Source: Oceanococcus atlanticus
GTDB lineage: Bacteria > Pseudomonadota > Gammaproteobacteria > Nevskiales > Oceanococcaceae
Assembly (NCBI RefSeq): GCF_002088235.1
Contig: NZ_AQQV01000001.1
Span: 124,001-188,000, forward strand
Direction of reading: 5' to 3'
Length of the DNA: 64,000 nt
Positions 22,423 to 32,681 of the stretch are shown piece after piece. The first letter of the stretch is position 1. Each line of letters opens with the position of its first letter. The position numbers were made by a program, and so were the translations under genes. The notes beneath the pieces were generated by a model. That model saw only the letters and a list, made by a program, of their open reading frames with translations, did not search any database and was not told the DNA's origin.

Positions 22423-23513
22423 GCGCGCTGCACCTTGAGACGTTCAATCCAGCCGCCACGCACGGCATACAGCCGCAGAATCGCCAACGCCAGCACCAGG
22501 TGAACCCACCACAGCCCGATCCAGGCCGGCAGCTTGCCCGACTCCAGCCACGCCTGCGCGATGCCCAGCAAATTGAAATAAACAATGTAGATGACGATGC
22601 CCATGGCCACTTTGCTGTAGCGCCCGGCCCGCGCCTCGATACGCGACAAAGGCACTGCCAGCAGGGCCAGCAGCAGCACTGCCAACGGCGATGACAGGCG
22701 CCACTGCAGCTCGGCCTGATCGCGCGGATCAGCCGAACCCAGCAAAGCCATGCTCGGCTTGGTCGCCTGCTTGCTTGAACGATAGACAAAATCAGGCGGA
22801 TCGATGGTCACCCCGTGCTCATCAAAGCGGGTGATTCGAAAATCGGCCTGGCCGGCCGCACCATCCACCCGATAACCATCCAGCAACACGATGTTGCGTG
22901 CGCCGGTTATGGGATCGGTGCGCTGTACACCGCGCGGCGCGGTGATCACACTTTCACCACGCTCGCTGAGCAAACGCGCAAACACGCCGCGAATCTCGCT
23001 GCGGTCATCCGACACCGACTCGATGTAGAACACCCCGCCATCATTGGGCAGCTCACGAAAGCGCCCCGGCTCCAGCACACCGAACTTCAGATCCTGCGCC
23101 GCTTTCTTGGTCAGAAAATCAACCGTGCGCCCGGCACTGGGACTGAGCCACAAGCTCAGCAATGCGGTCACAAGCGCCAGCATCAATCCGAGATGCAAAA
23201 ACGGACGGTACATGCGTCCCAGGCCCACGCCGCAGGCGTGCATGGCGGCGATCTCACTGTCGCGGTACATCCGCCCCAGACTCAGCATGGCCCCGAGCAA
23301 CAGCGAAATCGGAATCAGGATGGTCAGATATTGCAGGCTCGACAGCAGCACCACTTTCCACAGCAGCTCGGGCGGAATGCTGCCTTTGGCCGCCTCGCCC
23401 AGAAAACGTGCGAAGCGGGTACTCAGCATCACCGCCATCAGCACCGCGGTGACCGCGGCCCAAGTGCGTGCCGCTTCCGCCAGCAGGTAGCGCTCCAGAA
23501 TGCGCTTGGACAA
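22419..23513 (-). CDS. lptF: LPS export ABC transporter permease LptF
   Basis: 364 residues if started at the TTG of (M)SKRILERYLLAE, which has GGAG six bases upstream and gives the usual family length; the open frame continues upstream without a better start. Same two-part membrane architecture as LptG, with the coupling-helix segment SEIAAMHACGVGLG and the C-terminal LSSPLAVLLLALLAVPLSR. It forms the LptB2FG complex with lptG, which it overlaps by 4 bases. In most relatives lptF is immediately divergent from pepA; here about 7 kb of other genes intervene. Confidence 0.94.
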   Translation of the reverse strand: MSKRILERYLLAEAARTWAAVTAVLMAVMLSTRFARFLGEAAKGSIPPELLWKVVLLSSLQYLTILIPISLLLGAMLSLGRMYRDSEIAAMHACGVGLGRMYRPFLHLGLMLALVTALLSLWLSPSAGRTVDFLTKKAAQDLKFGVLEPGRFRELPNDGGVFYIESVSDDRSEIRGVFARLLSERGESVITAPRGVQRTDPITGARNIVLLDGYRVDGAAGQADFRITRFDEHGVTIDPPDFVYRSSKQATKPSMALLGSADPRDQAELQWRLSSPLAVLLLALLAVPLSRIEARAGRYSKVAMGIVIYIVYFNLLGIAQAWLESGKLPAWIGLWWVHLVLALAILRLYAVRGGWIERLKVQRA

Positions 23514-23667
23514 GCCCGACTCCAACTCAAGATTTCCGCGCAATGGTATCCGTGCGCCGGGTCCAACGCCACGCGTCGGTGTACATAACTTTGTCAAGCC
23601 TGTTTAATAAAGGCGATTGGGGAATCAAGAAAAGAGCTGGCAGCCAAGACAGTTCAGGGGGAATAAG

Positions 23668-26600
23668 ATGATCGGATTTGGGGAAGCTCGGCTCGGAGGG
23701 CGCGGACGCGCTGCGCAGCTAACTATCGGCGGTGCGCGTGTGCAATCGGCCAGAGCCCTGTGCTTCCGGCTACTGGTACTCATGGGTGTGGTGTTTGCGT
23801 CTACGCAACCGAGCTATGCGCTCGATCTGACGTACCACACGACCTTGAAAAACTTCGTTTCAGGCCCCGACCGACCGGAGACCAGACTGATCCAGAGCAG
23901 TGATGGAAAGCTCTACGGCACCACGTACTCCGGCGGCACTGAAGGCCGCGGTACGATCTTCACGCTGGCACCTGACGGATCCGACTTCAACATCCTTTAC
24001 CAATTCTCCGCCGCCGACACCGACGGGGCAAACCCCAACGCCGGCCTGATCCAGGATAACAATGGTGCACTCTACGGCACTACGGAGTCCGGAGGCACAA
24101 GCTCCCGCGGAACGGTATTCAAACTCGCCGCTGATGGCTCCAGCTTCGAAACCCTCTATCACTTCTCCAGCAGCAGCACCGATGGCCAAAGGCCCCGCGC
24201 CGGCCTGATCCAAGGCAGCGACGGCACCCTCTACGGAACCACGCACTCCGGCGGCACCGTCTCCCGGGGCACTGTATTCAAACTCGCCACGGACGGCTCA
24301 AGCTTCGAAACCCTACATCACTTCACCAATGGCCTATGGCCTCGCGCCGGCCTGATCCAGGGCAGCGATGGTGCGCTCTACGGCACTACGGAGTCCGGCG
24401 GTACAAGCTCCCGCGGAACCGTGTTCAAACTCGCCACGGACGGCTCGAATTTCCAAATCCTCTACGACTTCTCCAGCTTCAGTACCGACGGCCAAACCCC
24501 CCTCGCTAGCCTGATCCAAGGCAACGATGGTGCGCTCTACGGCACTACACAGTCCGGAGGCACAAGCTCCCGCGGAACGGTATTCAAACTCGCCGCTGAT
24601 GGCTCCAGCTTCGAAACCCTCTATCACTTTTCCAACAGCAGCACCGATGGCCAATCCCCCTACGCCGAGCTGATCCAGAGCAACGACGGTACGCTCTACG
24701 GCACCACGTCGTTCGGCGGCTTCCATGGTGGCGGCACCGTGTTTACTCTGACGCAGGACGGATCAGGCTTCGAAACCCTCCATCACTTCTCCAGCAGCAG
24801 CACCGATGGCCAATACCCCTACGCTGGCCTGATCCAGGGCAGCGATGGCGCGCTCTACGGCACTACGCAATCTGGCGGCACAAGCTCCCGCGGAACCGTG
24901 TTCAAACTCGCTACTGATGGCTCCGGCTTCGAAACCCTCAATCACTTCTCCAACAGCAGCACCGATGGCCAATATCCCTACGCTGGCCTGATCCAGGGCA
25001 ACGACGGAACACTCTACGGCACGACCAGAAACGGCGGCACAAATAACAACGGCACTGTGTTCAGGCTGGCCCCTGACGGTTCCAGCTTCGAAACTCTTTA
25101 TGAACTCTCTTTGAGCAACACAGATGGCCAACACCCCGAAGCCAGCCTGATCCAGGGCAGCGACGGCATGCTATACGGTACCACCGTCTTCGGTGGCACA
25201 TATAACTACGGCACTGTGTTTAAGTTACCGCCGGACGGTTCCGGTTTCGAAACTCTCTATCACTTCTCCAACAGCGGCGATGGCCAGTACCCCTACGCTG
25301 GCCTGATACAGCTCAACGACGGAACACTTTACGGCGCGACCAGATTCGGCGGCACAAACTCCCGCGGAACCGTGTTCAAACTGGCCGCTGATGGCTCCGC
25401 TTTCGAAACTCTCTATCACTTCTCCAGCAGCAGCAGCGATGGCCAAAACCCCTCCGCAACCCTGCTCCAAGGCAGCAACGGTGCGCTCTACGGCACTACG
25501 CAATCTGGCGGCACACATAACGTTGGCACTGTGTTCAAACTAGCCGCTGATGGCTCCGCTTTCGAAACTCTCTATCACTTCTCCAGCAGCAGCAGCGATG
25601 GCCAAAACCCATCCGCCAACCTGCTCCAAGGCAGCAACGGTGCGCTCTACGGCACTACGCAATCTGGCGGCGCACATAACAGAGGCACCGTGTTCAAACT
25701 GGCCTCTGATGGCTCCGGCTTCGAAACTCTCTACCACTTCTCCAGCAGCAGCAGCGATGGCCAAAACCCCTTCGCAGGTCTAGTCCAGAGCAGCGACGGT
25801 GCGCTCTACGGCACTACGGTAAACGGCGGTGGTTTTGGTGGGACCATATTCAAACTAGCCAATGACGGCTCCAACTTCAAAACTGTTTACCGCTTCGCCA
25901 ACACCAGCACCGATGGTCACAACCCTAGCGCCGGCCTCCTCAAAGGTGACGACGGCACCCTCTACGGCACTACCAGAAACGGCGGCACAGGACTCCGCGG
26001 AACCGTGTTTGCCCTAAGCGAGGCACCCGCCGACTTCGGTGATGCGCCAAGCGCCGCTCAAAGCGGTTTAGCCTCGGATTATCCAGTTCTGCGGGTGCAA
26101 GATGGCGCGCGCCATGCCGTTTCTCCGCTGTATCTGGGCAACGCAGTAGATGGCGAGGACGATGGCCAACCCTCCGCCAACGCCACCGCCGATGACCTGG
26201 ATGGTGTGAGCAACGACGAAGATGGTGTCACTTTCAGCAACCTCACCATTGGCAGCAGTGCCGCCGTGATGTCGGTGGTTGTCAGTCAGGCCAATGTCGG
26301 GAAAATCAATGCCTTCGTAGACTTCGACACGAACGGTGATTTCGGCGACAGCAACGAACACATCATCAGCGACGAGCTGATTGAAGGTTTAAGTGAAGCA
26401 ATCCCATTTGAAATTCCGTCTACAGCCGCGGCGGGCACTACATTCGCACGGGTACGCCTGAGTTCGGCCGGCGGTGACGGCCCAACCGGCGGTGCCGATG
26501 ATGGTGAAGTCGAGGACTATCAAATCACGCTGGCACTGCCGACCTTGAGTATCAACGAGGCCAGTGTGGCTGAAGGCAACAGCAGCACCAGCAATTTGAA

Positions 26601-29121
26601 TTTTGAGGTCACACTCTCCGCCGCTGTATCACACGATGTGAGCTTCAACTTCGTGACCGCGGATGATACCGCCGTGGGCGGCAGTGATTATCAACCGATC
26701 AGTGGCGCGGCCACGATCAGTGCTGGAGACACCAGCGCACAAATCAGCATTGCGGTTTATGGCGATACCACATTCGAGAATGATGAAACCCTGGCGCTCA
26801 CTCTGTCGTCCCCGATCGGCGCCACACTCAGCACTGGCGCGGCGACGGGCACGATCAGCAACGATGACAGCGCACCGAGTGTTTCGCTTGCCGTCAACAC
26901 CAGCACCATTGCAGAAGATGGCGGCAGCGCCACTGTGACGGCGCAGTTGAGCGCCGCATCCAGCCTGCCGGTGACCGTGAATCTGTCCTATACGGGCAGC
27001 GCGACCGGAGTGGACTACAGTGCCAGCGCATCCAGCATCACCATCGCGGCCGGCCAAACCAGCGGCACGGTGAGCCTGACGGCCATCCAGGATGCGCTGG
27101 ATGAGTTCGACGAAACCATTGTGGTATCGATCGACAGCGTGACCAATGGCAGCGAAAACGGCGAACAGCAACAAACGGTAACGATCACCGATGATGATCC
27201 GCCACCGATTGTCACGCTCACGCTGGGTGCCGGCACCTTGCCAGAAAATGGCGGCAGCACCACCTTGACCGCCAACCTGAACACGCCATCCGCCAAAGAT
27301 GTGAACGTAGACTTGGGATTTTCCGGCACCGCCTTGGGCAACGGCACGGACTATATCGCCAGCGCAAGCAGCATCACCATCCTGGCCGGCACGACCAGCG
27401 GCAACATGACACTGAGCGCCGTTGAAGACAGCTGGGATGAAACTGATGAAACCATCGTCGTGGATATTGTCGGGGTCAGCAATGGCACGGAAGATGGCAC
27501 TCAGCAAATCATCGCAAGCATCCTTGATAACGATGACGCTCCAACGGTCAGCCTGTCGCTGAGCAGCAGTACATTTGATGAAGCCGCTGGCACAACCAGG
27601 GTGATAGCCACCCTTTCGGATGTGTCTGGGCAGGCTGTGAGCGTGGATCTCGGGTTTGCCGGCAGCGCATCCTCCTCAGATTACAGCGCCACATCCACGC
27701 AAATCCTGATTCCGGCCGGTTCGCCCAGCGCGGACCTGCTGCTGACCGCCACGGCAGACACCCTCTTTGAAGGCAATGAAAGCGTTGTGGTGAGTATCAG
27801 CGCACTAAGCAATGCCAGCAGCGGCTCTCCGAGCGAAGTCACGGCCACGATCATCGACGACGATGCTGCCCCCACAGTTTCGCTGACGCTGAGTGACAGC
27901 CCGCTGGCCGAAGCCGGCGGTAGCGCCACGGTAACGGCCAGTTTGTCCAACCCCAGCACGCAAGACGTAAGCATCGATCTGACGTACTCCGGCACGGCAT
28001 CCGGCAGTGACTACACAGCCAGTGCGAACAGCATCACGATTGCAGCAGGCGAGCTGACCGGCAGTGTCACCCTCACTGGCCAGAATGATCAGACCTTTGA
28101 GGGCGACGAAACCATCGTGGTGGACATCGACAATGTCACCAACGGCGCAGAATCCGGCAGCCAACAGGTCACCGCCATCATCACCGATGACGACAGCCAA
28201 CCCAGCGTAAGCCTGGCGTTGACTGGCAGTCCGTTTGCTGAGGCGGGCGGTGTCGCCACAGTCACCGCGAGCTTGAGTAACCCGAGCAGTGACGGCATCA
28301 CGGTTGAACTCGTTTTCGCAGGCAGCGCTGGCGGCAGCGACTACAGTGCCAGCGCAACACAAATACAGATCGCGGCAGGAGAAAGTAACGGATTCATCAC
28401 CCTGACCGGCATTCCTGACAGCATTTACGAAGGCAACGAGACGGTGCAGGTCAGTATCGATACCGTAACGAATGCGGTAACAGGTGCGCCGAGCAGCATT
28501 ACGGCAACGATCGCGGATGATGATCCAGCGCCAACGCCACCGCCGGTAGCAACGCCAACGCCGACATTCCCGTCGACACCACCTCCGACGCCAACACCTG
28601 TGGCAACGGCAACGCCCACATTGACACCCACACCACAACCGACGCCAACGCTGGTTCCGTCCCCACTTCCCACACCCACGCCTGTACCCACAGCAACACC
28701 TACGCCTACGCCTACGCCTACGCCTACGCCTACAGCGTCGCCAACACCACTGCCCACCGCAACACCGATACCGGGAAGTGTGGTGATCAACACGTCAGGT
28801 CCAGTCCAGGACAACATTTTGCCTGCCGGTAGCAAAAATGTGCCGCTGCTTTCATTTGGTGTACGCAATCCCAGCGAGCAGATTGCTGTGGTGAGTCAGG
28901 TCAGCGTTCTCCTGTTGGACAATGATGGCCATCTTGCCGTCGAATCTGTTCGACTGGTCCTTGATGCCAACGGGAACCAACAGGCGGATGTGGGCGAATT
29001 GATTCTCGCCAATCTCGCAAACATACCTGACGACGGGCTGCTGTCATTTGAGCTTGCAGACCCCCTATCGTTTGCCGCTCGGGCGAACAAACGTTTTGTC
29101 GTCGTTGTTGATTTCAAGTAA
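23668..29121 (+). CDS. Giant secreted repeat protein (GloVer repeats, GEVED, Calx-beta, Pro-Thr stalk)
   Basis: 1,817 residues from the ATG preceded by AGGGGGAATAAG. A long-N-region signal peptide ends near residue 51 (SYALDLTYH). Residues about 80-780 are 14 tandem units of about 53 residues with the core LYGTT..GGT...GTVFKL, matching the 'GloVer' repeat (TIGR03803 type). Residues about 785-955 match a GEVED domain (ending GEVEDYQI). Residues about 958-1620 are six Calx-beta repeats of about 110 residues, most closing with DDD or NDD calcium-type motifs. A Pro-Thr stalk (about 1621-1703) leads to a C-terminal domain of about 110 residues, which has no obvious sorting signal. Calcium-binding adhesin or matrix protein is the best reading. 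It is probably cotranscribed with the next two genes. Confidence 0.85.
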   Translation: MIGFGEARLGGRGRAAQLTIGGARVQSARALCFRLLVLMGVVFASTQPSYALDLTYHTTLKNFVSGPDRPETRLIQSSDGKLYGTTYSGGTEGRGTIFTLAPDGSDFNILYQFSAADTDGANPNAGLIQDNNGALYGTTESGGTSSRGTVFKLAADGSSFETLYHFSSSSTDGQRPRAGLIQGSDGTLYGTTHSGGTVSRGTVFKLATDGSSFETLHHFTNGLWPRAGLIQGSDGALYGTTESGGTSSRGTVFKLATDGSNFQILYDFSSFSTDGQTPLASLIQGNDGALYGTTQSGGTSSRGTVFKLAADGSSFETLYHFSNSSTDGQSPYAELIQSNDGTLYGTTSFGGFHGGGTVFTLTQDGSGFETLHHFSSSSTDGQYPYAGLIQGSDGALYGTTQSGGTSSRGTVFKLATDGSGFETLNHFSNSSTDGQYPYAGLIQGNDGTLYGTTRNGGTNNNGTVFRLAPDGSSFETLYELSLSNTDGQHPEASLIQGSDGMLYGTTVFGGTYNYGTVFKLPPDGSGFETLYHFSNSGDGQYPYAGLIQLNDGTLYGATRFGGTNSRGTVFKLAADGSAFETLYHFSSSSSDGQNPSATLLQGSNGALYGTTQSGGTHNVGTVFKLAADGSAFETLYHFSSSSSDGQNPSANLLQGSNGALYGTTQSGGAHNRGTVFKLASDGSGFETLYHFSSSSSDGQNPFAGLVQSSDGALYGTTVNGGGFGGTIFKLANDGSNFKTVYRFANTSTDGHNPSAGLLKGDDGTLYGTTRNGGTGLRGTVFALSEAPADFGDAPSAAQSGLASDYPVLRVQDGARHAVSPLYLGNAVDGEDDGQPSANATADDLDGVSNDEDGVTFSNLTIGSSAAVMSVVVSQANVGKINAFVDFDTNGDFGDSNEHIISDELIEGLSEAIPFEIPSTAAAGTTFARVRLSSAGGDGPTGGADDGEVEDYQITLALPTLSINEASVAEGNSSTSNLNFEVTLSAAVSHDVSFNFVTADDTAVGGSDYQPISGAATISAGDTSAQISIAVYGDTTFENDETLALTLSSPIGATLSTGAATGTISNDDSAPSVSLAVNTSTIAEDGGSATVTAQLSAASSLPVTVNLSYTGSATGVDYSASASSITIAAGQTSGTVSLTAIQDALDEFDETIVVSIDSVTNGSENGEQQQTVTITDDDPPPIVTLTLGAGTLPENGGSTTLTANLNTPSAKDVNVDLGFSGTALGNGTDYIASASSITILAGTTSGNMTLSAVEDSWDETDETIVVDIVGVSNGTEDGTQQIIASILDNDDAPTVSLSLSSSTFDEAAGTTRVIATLSDVSGQAVSVDLGFAGSASSSDYSATSTQILIPAGSPSADLLLTATADTLFEGNESVVVSISALSNASSGSPSEVTATIIDDDAAPTVSLTLSDSPLAEAGGSATVTASLSNPSTQDVSIDLTYSGTASGSDYTASANSITIAAGELTGSVTLTGQNDQTFEGDETIVVDIDNVTNGAESGSQQVTAIITDDDSQPSVSLALTGSPFAEAGGVATVTASLSNPSSDGITVELVFAGSAGGSDYSASATQIQIAAGESNGFITLTGIPDSIYEGNETVQVSIDTVTNAVTGAPSSITATIADDDPAPTPPPVATPTPTFPSTPPPTPTPVATATPTLTPTPQPTPTLVPSPLPTPTPVPTATPTPTPTPTPTPTASPTPLPTATPIPGSVVINTSGPVQDNILPAGSKNVPLLSFGVRNPSEQIAVVSQVSVLLLDNDGHLAVESVRLVLDANGNQQADVGELILANLANIPDDGLLSFELADPLSFAARANKRFVVVVDFK
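23905..26010 (+). repeat. Tandem 159-bp coding repeats (GloVer units)
   Basis: Fourteen units, mostly 159 bases each (53 codons; two or three units are shorter by a few codons). Units 10-12 (about 25.3-25.75 kb) are almost identical at the DNA level, and units 2 and 5 share a run of nearly 100 identical bases, indicating recent duplication or conversion. All are in frame and translated. Confidence 0.9.
26539..28527 (+). repeat. Six tandem Calx-beta-encoding repeats
   Basis: Six units of about 330-336 bases begin near 26539, 26875, 27205, 27541, 27871 and 28201, most starting with a Pro-x-Val-(Ser/Thr)-Leu strand. Unlike the GloVer units, they have diverged at DNA level. They retain acidic D/E-rich turns (ETIVVDI, ITDDD) expected for calcium binding. 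Confidence 0.8.
28699..28734 (+). repeat. Hexanucleotide microsatellite CCTACG
   Basis: Five perfect CCTACG copies plus a sixth CCTACA encode alternating Pro-Thr in the stalk of the giant protein. Because the unit is six bases, copy-number change would alter stalk length by two residues without shifting the frame. Confidence 0.85.
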
Positions 29122-29132
29122 CGAGGCCACAG

Positions 29133-29345
29133 ATGAAAAAACGTTCTTTGCCACAGGCACTCGCTTTCAGCACTCTGCTAGCACTGTTGACATCGTGTAG
29201 CGACGGCAGCAGTGCCAATGTAGACAGCGTGAACGCCTCCTACTCCGCCACTGACCCGCAAGTAGAAGCAACCGGCACAGACAGTGGAGATGCCGTCAAC
29301 ATGGAGGTATTTGACGTTCACAGTGCCGTCGTAGAACTGCAATGA
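29133..29345 (+). CDS. Small acidic lipoprotein
   Basis: 70 residues. The signal peptide MKKRSLPQALAFSTLLALLTSC ends in an L-T-S-C lipobox (Cys 22), leaving a 49-residue acidic, Ser/Asp-rich mature peptide without recognised motifs. It starts 12 bases after the giant repeat gene, with GAGG upstream, and its stop overlaps the start of the SH3/barrel gene (ATGA). The spacing places all three in one operon. An outer-membrane-associated accessory to the giant protein is a reasonable guess, not shown by sequence. Confidence 0.7.
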   Translation: MKKRSLPQALAFSTLLALLTSCSDGSSANVDSVNASYSATDPQVEATGTDSGDAVNMEVFDVHSAVVELQ

Positions 29346-30607
29346 GCGATCTCAGATGGCACACCCTGGCCCTGATGATCTTGGGCTGGTTCAGTGTGAC
29401 GCCTTGCCTGGCAGATACAGGTACGGCTTGGGCTGGAGCTCTGCTGCGAGCGGAGCCGAGCACTGAATCGAGGATTATCGGCATTGTTGAGCGTGACCGG
29501 AGCGTATCCATAGTTGAGCAACTGGGCGACTTCGTTCAGGTCCGATTGCCTGATGGATCGGAAGGTTTTGTACGCCGCGTGATGTTGTACTTCGAATCTT
29601 CCGAGCCGACGCAACTGAACTATTCTGCAACGGGGACGACAAGGACCCGAGCGAACCTCCGCGCCAGCCCAGATCTTGAATCTGAGATTCTCGATGTACT
29701 CCCCGCTGGCGAACGCCTTGAAATTCATGAACGCCACGGCCGTTTTGTCAAAGTCCGAAATCTGAATAGCAACGCACTGGGTTATGTGTCGGAGCATCTG
29801 CTTCGCATTGGCCCCAGCGAACAGCGCATCCCCATCCCTGAGCCCGTTCGGATTATCGGAGTCGAGAGCCAAGTTCCTGACTCGGAGGATAATGTCAATA
29901 CACAGGCATCCACCGAAAACACGCTCGACGCCCCGAAGTCCGAGGACGTTGTGCTAGAACCTCAATCCATTCATGTGGAATCCAGCGAGCACGAAGACAA
30001 TGAATTGACTCTTGTCTCTCCCCAACCGACGAAAGAGTCATCCAGCGAATTCCACCGCTGGTATGTGTCGCTGGACGGTGGATATGCCTCCAGCGATATA
30101 TCGGCAAGCGAGCTCAATCGTGCCTTAGAGTCGGCCGCAACATTTGTAGATCTCACTCAACTTGATACATCCAGCGCCGCTTGGTCCGCGTCAGTCGGAT
30201 TTCACATCACAACAGCGTGGGCTGTAGAGCTTGGCGTACTGGACCTGGGAAGCTATTCCAGCAAAATTGATATCCGCAATGCGGACGAAGCCGCTGTAAA
30301 AGAGATTCTTGCTGATCAGCATCCGGTTGGTGGTACCGGTGCGCGTGTCGCCATCTCTGCTCAAAAAACCCTGCACGACTGGATATTTGCGGGAACCGTC
30401 GGTCTGTTCAGGAGCTTCGACACAGAGGTCAGTGTAGACATCGACGGCACATCGCACGTAGTCGAAGGTGAAGATACATCCATGCTGCTGGACGCGTCCG
30501 TAGGATATCGCCTGTCCCGGCGGTGGCTGATACAAGCTTATGTTTCGCATCTGGAACTTAACCAGACAGCAGTCAATGCCGGGTTACGATTGAGATTCAA
30601 CCTCTAG
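29342..30607 (+). CDS. SH3-domain and outer-membrane beta-barrel protein
   Basis: 421 residues. A signal peptide (about 1-25, ending CLA-DT) is followed by two bacterial SH3 domains (about 27-80 and 95-155; LLRAEPSTESRIIGIV and TRANLRASPDLESEILDVL). An acidic linker (about 165-235) and a C-terminal domain of about 185 residues follow; the latter starts RWYVSLDGGYAS, has alternating strands such as WAVELGVLDLGSY and WLIQAYVSHLEL, and ends RLRFNL. The C-terminal pattern resembles an eight-stranded OmpA/OmpW-like barrel. SH3b domains usually bind peptidoglycan or peptides, so the protein may bridge cell wall and outer membrane. Base composition is visibly lower in GC than the flanking core genes. 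Confidence 0.75.
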   Translation: MSDLRWHTLALMILGWFSVTPCLADTGTAWAGALLRAEPSTESRIIGIVERDRSVSIVEQLGDFVQVRLPDGSEGFVRRVMLYFESSEPTQLNYSATGTTRTRANLRASPDLESEILDVLPAGERLEIHERHGRFVKVRNLNSNALGYVSEHLLRIGPSEQRIPIPEPVRIIGVESQVPDSEDNVNTQASTENTLDAPKSEDVVLEPQSIHVESSEHEDNELTLVSPQPTKESSSEFHRWYVSLDGGYASSDISASELNRALESAATFVDLTQLDTSSAAWSASVGFHITTAWAVELGVLDLGSYSSKIDIRNADEAAVKEILADQHPVGGTGARVAISAQKTLHDWIFAGTVGLFRSFDTEVSVDIDGTSHVVEGEDTSMLLDASVGYRLSRRWLIQAYVSHLELNQTAVNAGLRLRFNL

Positions 30608-30711
30608 AGAGCAACGCTTAGAGCTTTCCCAGGGGGCTCGTATGCGAACAACTCTCGGTCAGCAATCCGGGGCTGGGCTATTATCCCCCCACACTTCTGA
30701 TCTTCATCAGC

Positions 30712-32190
30712 ATGAAATATCAAATCAAAGCCGGCGCTGCAGACAAGCAGCGCACCGCCTGCCTTGTCCTCGGTGTCTTCGAGCGCCGCAAGCTGTCCGA
30801 ACCGGCACAAGCGGTGGATCAAGCCACCGACGGCCTGCTCACCGAGATGCTGGGCAGCGGCGACATGGATGGCCGCGTCGGTCAGACTCTGCTGCTGCAC
30901 AAGCCGCAGGGCGTGGCGTGCGAGCGCATTTTGCTTGTAGGACTGGGCAAGAACACAGACTTTAATGCCACCCGTTACACCCAAGCGCTGACCAGCGCCG
31001 CTCAGGCACTCAGCAAACTCGGCGGCAAGGACTGTTACAACACGCTTTCGCTGCTCAGCGTCCAGGGCATGGATGCGAGTTTCGCCGTACGCCAGGGCGT
31101 GCTGGCCAGCGCAGCCGCGTTTTACCGTTTCGACGAATTGCTGATCAAGAAAGCCCCGGCCAGCAAACTCAAAAGCATGACCCTGGCCGTGGCTGCGCGC
31201 AGCGCCGCACTGGATGCCGCACTGGCCCAGGCCACAGCCACCGCTGCCGGCGTCAAGCTGACCATGGACCTGGGCAACCGCCCGGGCAACCTGTGCACCC
31301 CCTCAGACCTCGCGGCACTGGCCCAGGACATGGCCAAAGGCCAGAAGAACTTGAGCTGCACGGTGCTGGAAGAAAAAGACATGGCCAAGCTGGGCATGGG
31401 TGCGCTGCTGTCGGTCTCACGCGGCAGCCGCCAGCCGGCCAAGCTGATCATCATGGAATACAAGGGCGGCAAGAAAGGTGACAAGCCGGTCGCTCTGGTC
31501 GGCAAGGGCCTGACCTTCGATGCCGGCGGCATCAGCCTCAAGCCTGCGGCCAAGATGGAAGAGATGAAGTTCGACATGTGCGGCGGGGCCACCGTGTTCG
31601 GCGTGTTCCAAGCCCTGATCGAAGCCCAGCCGAACATCAATGTGCTGGGCATTGTGCCGGCTTCGGAAAACCTGCCCGACGGCGATGCCAACAAACCTGG
31701 CGATGTGGTCAAGAGCATGGCCGGGATCAGCATCGAGGTGATCAACACCGATGCCGAAGGTCGCCTGATTCTGTGCGATGCGCTGACCTACACACAGGAA
31801 AACTACGACCCGGAGGTGATCATCGACATGGCCACGCTGACCGGCGCCTGTGTGGTAGCGCTGGGTGATCAGGCCACCGGGCTGTTCGCCAACAACCAGC
31901 AGCTGGCCGACGAACTGCTTGCCGCCGGCCAGAGCACAGCCGATCGGGCCTGGCAGATGCCGCTGTGGGAGGAATACCAAAACCAGCTCAAAAGTGCGGT
32001 TGCCGATGTGGCCAACGTGGGTGGGCCGGGCGCCGGCGCGATCACCGCCGCCTCCTTCCTGCACCGCTTCACACGTAAAGCGACCTGGGCCCACCTGGAT
32101 ATCGCCGGCACCGCCTGGAATGCGCGCAAGCTGGGCACCGGCCGCCCGGTGCCGATGTTGATGCAATACCTGTTCAACAAGGCTTCGTGA
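30712..32190 (+). CDS. pepA: Leucyl aminopeptidase (cytosol aminopeptidase, M17)
   Basis: 492 residues. The C-terminal catalytic domain carries the two-metal M17 signature: GKGLTFDAGGISLKP (Lys/Asp ligands), KFDMCGGATV, and NTDAEGRLILCDALTY. The less conserved N-terminal domain is the one used by some homologues (PepA/XerA) for DNA binding. It removes N-terminal residues, preferentially Leu, from peptides. PepA-HolC-ValS is a classic gammaproteobacterial operon, and holC starts in a GTGA overlap with the pepA stop. A TATTAT box lies about 33 bases upstream of the ATG. Confidence 0.95.
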   Translation: MKYQIKAGAADKQRTACLVLGVFERRKLSEPAQAVDQATDGLLTEMLGSGDMDGRVGQTLLLHKPQGVACERILLVGLGKNTDFNATRYTQALTSAAQALSKLGGKDCYNTLSLLSVQGMDASFAVRQGVLASAAAFYRFDELLIKKAPASKLKSMTLAVAARSAALDAALAQATATAAGVKLTMDLGNRPGNLCTPSDLAALAQDMAKGQKNLSCTVLEEKDMAKLGMGALLSVSRGSRQPAKLIIMEYKGGKKGDKPVALVGKGLTFDAGGISLKPAAKMEEMKFDMCGGATVFGVFQALIEAQPNINVLGIVPASENLPDGDANKPGDVVKSMAGISIEVINTDAEGRLILCDALTYTQENYDPEVIIDMATLTGACVVALGDQATGLFANNQQLADELLAAGQSTADRAWQMPLWEEYQNQLKSAVADVANVGGPGAGAITAASFLHRFTRKATWAHLDIAGTAWNARKLGTGRPVPMLMQYLFNKAS

Positions 32191-32618
32191 CCCGCGTCAG
32201 CTTCTATGTGCTGAACGCGCCGGATGCGGACGTGCATGATTTCGCATGCCGTCTGCTCGAGCGCATCCACAGCCAATCGCAGATGGCTTACGTCAACCTG
32301 CCCGACGCCCAGGTCGGGCAGGTTTTCAACGAGCGCCTGTGGACATTCAAACAGGGCAGCTTCGTGCCGCATGACCTGGAGCACGAGGACAACACCTCAC
32401 CGATCGTGCTGGGCATGGGTTCACAACTGCCGGCCCAGCGTGATGTGCTGCTCAATCTGGACCTGGGCCAGCCCCAGCCACCCGACTTTTTTTCCAGCTT
32501 CGAACGTGCGCTGGAAATCGTCGCCGGTGATGCAAACGAGAAGGCAGCCGCACGTCAGCGCTACGCTTTCTACCGCAGCCGCGGCTACGAGCTCGAAACT
32601 CATCAGATCGGCGCCTGA
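32187..32618 (+). CDS. holC: DNA polymerase III chi subunit
   Basis: 143 residues, starting at GTG overlapping the pepA stop. Family features include the N-terminal strand RVSFYVLNAPD, helix DFACRLLERIHSQS, the segment LDERLWTF-like (NERLWTFKQGSFVPH), and the C-terminal helix RQRYAFYRSRGYELETHQ. Chi links the clamp loader to single-stranded-DNA-binding protein during replication. Position between pepA and valS supports the assignment. Confidence 0.92.
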   Translation: MTRVSFYVLNAPDADVHDFACRLLERIHSQSQMAYVNLPDAQVGQVFNERLWTFKQGSFVPHDLEHEDNTSPIVLGMGSQLPAQRDVLLNLDLGQPQPPDFFSSFERALEIVAGDANEKAAARQRYAFYRSRGYELETHQIGA

Positions 32619-32637
32619 CCCGGCGTCCCCTGCCCTC

Positions 32638-32643
32638 TATAAT
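32638..32643 (+). promoter_or_regulatory. Candidate -10 element for valS
   Basis: A perfect TATAAT lies 39 bases before the valS ATG, with CTGACC 17 bases upstream as a partial -35 match (32615-32620). It would allow valS transcription independent of pepA-holC. Confidence 0.45.
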
Positions 32644-32681
32644 GGCCGGCTTTTTCCCGGTCACAGCAACGCTGCTTTCGC

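Noticed and set aside
23905-26010. Regular 159-bp repeats considered as a CRISPR-like or satellite array
   Set aside because: No short repeat/unique-spacer alternation; the units are one continuous coding frame with protein-level conservation.
28699-28734. Hexamer repeat considered as an on/off phase-variation switch
   Set aside because: A six-base unit keeps the reading frame, so copy-number change cannot switch the gene off.
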